From: CAYRHJ01 sp964424105
GTDB taxonomy: Bacteria > Planctomycetota > Phycisphaerae > UBA1845
DNA: 64,000 nucleotides
Assembly: GCA_964424105.1 (NCBI GenBank)
Contig: CAYRHJ010000018.1
Coordinates: 62,001 to 126,000, forward strand
Direction of reading: 5' to 3'
Part shown: positions 61,758-64,000 of the stretch, piece by piece
Layout of the letters: every line of letters starts with the position of its first letter
Numbering within the stretch: position 1 is the stretch's first letter
The notes under the pieces: model-generated
Told to the model about the DNA's origin: nothing
Databases searched by the model: none
Seen by the model: the letters and a program-made list of their open reading frames with translations, nothing else
Translations under genes and position numbers: made by a program

Positions 61758-63323
61758 TCACCCGGTTTCGTCTTGGCTCAGCAGGTCATGGACGATTTGG
61801 GACATGCATTGGCGGTCGGCTTCCTGTTGAATCCAGAATTCGAATTGCATCGCCGCCTGGGCGACGAACATATCCGCCCCGCTGATCGTGCGGCAGCCGA
61901 GCGCCTGGGCGTCTTTCAGCAATCGCGTTTGCAGGGGTCGATAGACGGTGTCAAACACAACCGGCGTATGTTGCAGCGAATCGGGCGGCATGGGTGATTC
62001 GGCGTGGTTGGGCCACATTCCCACGCTGGTGCAGTTGACCAGCACCTTGCCATCGGCATTTTGGCGTTCATCCCACGGTTTGAATTGCCCGCCGATCGCG
62101 TCGGCCAATGCGGACGCACGGGACCCGTCGCGATTGAAAAGCGTGACACGGCAGCCGCAGTCTGCAAGACCGGTGCTGACGGCCCGGGCGACGCCGCCGG
62201 CGCCAAGCACGTCGACGGTCAATCCGTCCAAATCATCGAGATTGCACTCCATGCCGCGAGTCAAGGCTTCCAAAGCCGCATCGCAATCGGAATTGCATCC
62301 CCAGAGTTCGCCGTCTTCGAATCGAATCGTATTGATGGCACCGATCGAATCGGCTGGCGGTTCAAAACGATCGCCGAGATAGCGGTAGGCGTGTTCCTTG
62401 TGCGGGAGCGTCACGCTGAAGCCACGCGCGTCCAATCCATCGTACGAAAGACATTTGTCCATGAAGGCTGCAAACGCCTCGTACGACGGCTCGACAAGCA
62501 TCGGCAGATAGACAGCCTGCAATCCTGAAATCGCGAACATTTGATTGAACAACATGGGGCTGATTGAATGACCCACGGGGTGGCCTATGACACCGAAGAC
62601 GTCCGTACCCGCGTTGACCGCGTCCCATCGATAGGTGTCACGCATTTCACCCAACGTCAGTTGGCCGGGGGCGGCGATTTGCGATTTGTCGAGGGCACAA
62701 TAGGTCGCAAAGGCCCCGAATTTCTTGGCCAACAGTCGCGAAAGTAATCCCGCGTCGCCCAGGCAAATCGCGATGGCGTTGCTGCCGGCTGATTGCATGA
62801 TGTCGAAGGCCTCGAAATTGGACAGGATGGATTCCGCGGGCCAGGCGATTTTGATGACGCTGGCGTTCGGATCCGCTGACATTTCCTGTAGGAGTTGGGC
62901 GATTTGAGGCGGTCGGCCATCGAAGTCGTGATGCGAAAGGATCAATGACGGGGCAGCCGCGGCTGGACCGCCGGCCGGCGGGCGTAACAGGTCGTTTCGC
63001 GCCAATGCGGACCCGCCGTTTGGCTTCCAGGCATTGAATTCAAAATCGATGAAACCCTCGCCCCACCTTCCGGCAGCGAGGAGTCGACGGATGCGCTCTT
63101 CCACGGGGCCGGTGAATCGTCCACCCTCCGCCGTCGGCCGGCATGTCGCGATCCACCTGCCGGTGGGCAGATCGTCAGCCAAGCCGGTGATGTCGCCCAG
63201 CGTTGATTTGAGCGCGTCAAGTCGCAGTTCCACACCGTCGGCGCCGGCAGCGAGCGCCGCCGACGCGCGGGATTTCATGTCGGCTACGCTGTCCGCCAGG
63301 ATGGTAGCAATCAGCAACGTCAT
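61758..63323 (-). CDS. aroDE: Fused 3-dehydroquinate dehydratase (type I) and shikimate dehydrogenase
   Basis: A 521-residue bifunctional enzyme. Residues about 1-215 are type I dehydroquinase: GADGVELRLDAL, the catalytic histidine in LILSHHDFDG, and the Schiff-base lysine in SVIKIAWPAES. Residues about 240-510 are AroE: FGVIGHPVGHSISPMLFNQM, GFSVTLPHKEHAY (lysine), GCNSDCDAAL (a changed NTD), the Rossmann motif VLGAGGVARAVS and NCTSVGMWP. Together they make shikimate from dehydroquinate. The fusion is normal in plants and occurs in some Planctomycetota and Chlamydiae. It is followed by aroK. Confidence 0.95.
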   Translation of the reverse strand: MTLLIATILADSVADMKSRASAALAAGADGVELRLDALKSTLGDITGLADDLPTGRWIATCRPTAEGGRFTGPVEERIRRLLAAGRWGEGFIDFEFNAWKPNGGSALARNDLLRPPAGGPAAAAPSLILSHHDFDGRPPQIAQLLQEMSADPNASVIKIAWPAESILSNFEAFDIMQSAGSNAIAICLGDAGLLSRLLAKKFGAFATYCALDKSQIAAPGQLTLGEMRDTYRWDAVNAGTDVFGVIGHPVGHSISPMLFNQMFAISGLQAVYLPMLVEPSYEAFAAFMDKCLSYDGLDARGFSVTLPHKEHAYRYLGDRFEPPADSIGAINTIRFEDGELWGCNSDCDAALEALTRGMECNLDDLDGLTVDVLGAGGVARAVSTGLADCGCRVTLFNRDGSRASALADAIGGQFKPWDERQNADGKVLVNCTSVGMWPNHAESPMPPDSLQHTPVVFDTVYRPLQTRLLKDAQALGCRTISGADMFVAQAAMQFEFWIQQEADRQCMSQIVHDLLSQDETG

Positions 63324-63514
63324 GGATGGACCAAACCGATACCGTCAGCCATTCTGGTTGTATCCTTTCCCAGCCGCGACCATCCGGGCGGGAATTCGCC
63401 TCTTAACAGAGCCGCGCCCGACAGGAAGCGGTTGGATCGTGAAAAGCCTGTCCGCTCCCTCACGGTCGCGGCTTTGATACGAGGCAAACAGCGCGATTAG
63501 CTACACCAGGTGCA
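63324..63514. repeat. Intergenic, two family D palindromes
   Basis: Short space with two opposed copies (63409-63432 and 63451-63473) of the GAGCCGCGACCGTCAGGGAG-type palindrome, the first preceded by TCTTAACA as at 53322. No gene. Confidence 0.75.
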
Positions 63515-64000
63515 TTACGCAGACGGATCGCGCTGGTCTTGCGTGTTCATGCCCTGATCGCGCAGCAAACGACCCACTTCGTCCCGCCGTTTGACCGCGA
63601 CGATGCGCTGGGCCATCACCGCACTCCAGCGAGGATCCTGGGGATGCATGCCTTGCGACTCGTAAAAAGCCGCCATGATTCCATCGTAGGCTTCGATGAG
63701 CGCGATCAGTTCACCATCACTGCGGTATCGATCTCGATGCCAGATCGCGTCCAGCGGCAGTCGCGGCTTGGGGTTGGCGGTGTTGGTCGGCCAACCGATG
63801 CACATCCCCGCAACCGGGAAAACGTATTTTGGCAGAAACAACGCTTCACGAACCTCGTACGGACGATTCCGAAGCGCCCCGATCATGCAAATTCCTAATC
63901 CCAACGACTCGGCCGCCACAGCCACGTTTTCCATCACCAGCGCCGTATCCACCAACGACAAGACCGTGGCCTCGGCCATGCCGAAATCGACGTCTTGGGC
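63515..64000 (-). CDS. Nitroreductase-family protein, C-terminal part (cut by window end)
   Basis: At least 161 codons, open to the window edge on the minus strand; the N-terminus lies beyond 64000. The visible part shows DTALVMENVAVAAESLGLGI, the flavin-reductase helix pattern typical of NfsA/FRP-like nitroreductases, then FPVAGMCIGWPTN, also characteristic. The C-terminal helix is charged. It probably reduces quinones or nitro compounds with NAD(P)H via FMN. It lies upstream of aroDE on the same strand with about 190 bases between. Confidence 0.8.
   Translation of the reverse strand, partial: AQDVDFGMAEATVLSLVDTALVMENVAVAAESLGLGICMIGALRNRPYEVREALFLPKYVFPVAGMCIGWPTNTANPKPRLPLDAIWHRDRYRSDGELIALIEAYDGIMAAFYESQGMHPQDPRWSAVMAQRIVAVKRRDEVGRLLRDQGMNTQDQRDPSA

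Noticed and set aside
1..64000. tRNA, rRNA and riboswitch genes
   Set aside because: No cloverleaf with a TTCGA-type loop and acceptor was recognised by eye, and no SAM, cobalamin or TPP riboswitch consensus was seen. A covariance-model scan was not possible here.

Overview
The window looks like a chromosomal segment of a Planctomycetota bacterium, possibly Phycisphaerae-like. I infer this from several features: the Gly/Asn/Pro-rich lipoprotein linker of the subtilase, an FG-GAP/UnbV lipoprotein, a PEP-CTERM-like sorting tail, a FlgI-like lipoprotein with no flagellar neighbours, a fused AroD-AroE, and many intergenic palindromes. No rRNA, tRNA, CRISPR array, transposase or prophage was recognised. 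Genes sit on both strands in short operons, often with ATGA or GTGA overlaps.

Left part (1-24.2 kb): after a cut gene, a Spy-like periplasmic protein, an MFS transporter, a YbaK deacylase and a PLP trans-sulfuration enzyme come two accessory clusters. Cluster A (6.05-9.8 kb) is three overlapping genes: an asparagine-synthetase-like ATPase without a glutaminase nucleophile, a radical SAM enzyme and a flavoprotein with halogenase-type motifs. It is followed on the other strand by a methyltransferase, a GT2 glycosyltransferase and a large membrane protein, then by a B12-radical SAM protein and a heme oxygenase. The heme oxygenase has a perfect 19-bp Fur-like palindrome upstream. Cluster B (18.6-24.2 kb) combines a HemN-like radical SAM protein, an Rv2949c-type chorismate pyruvate-lyase, a flavin-dependent halogenase candidate, a DUF3311/sodium:solute symporter pair and a hotdog thioesterase. 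I read it as a candidate pathway for a modified 4-hydroxybenzoate. These two clusters are the most interesting content.

Middle part (24.2-46.5 kb): mostly envelope and housekeeping genes. These are a PQQ-type beta-propeller, a subtilisin-like lipoprotein, a FlgI-like/HEAT lipoprotein, RmuC, leucyl aminopeptidase, HU, MoaC, an FG-GAP/UnbV lipoprotein with a NosL-like neighbour, an excisionase-type HTH-receiver protein, a DUF72 protein and a LysM protein. A 417-bp imperfect inverted repeat (36081-36497) resembles a MITE.

Right part (46.6-64 kb): a signalling island holds two histidine kinases and six stand-alone receivers, with a SpoIIE/RsbU-type phosphatase nearby. The rest is core metabolism and translation: rpmE-prfA, a DUF192 lipoprotein, gatB, aroK-aroDE and a nitroreductase cut by the window end. 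Intergenic spaces carry at least five families of dispersed palindromic repeats and several short tandem repeats. All function calls come from reading motifs in the translated sequence; no database search was run.
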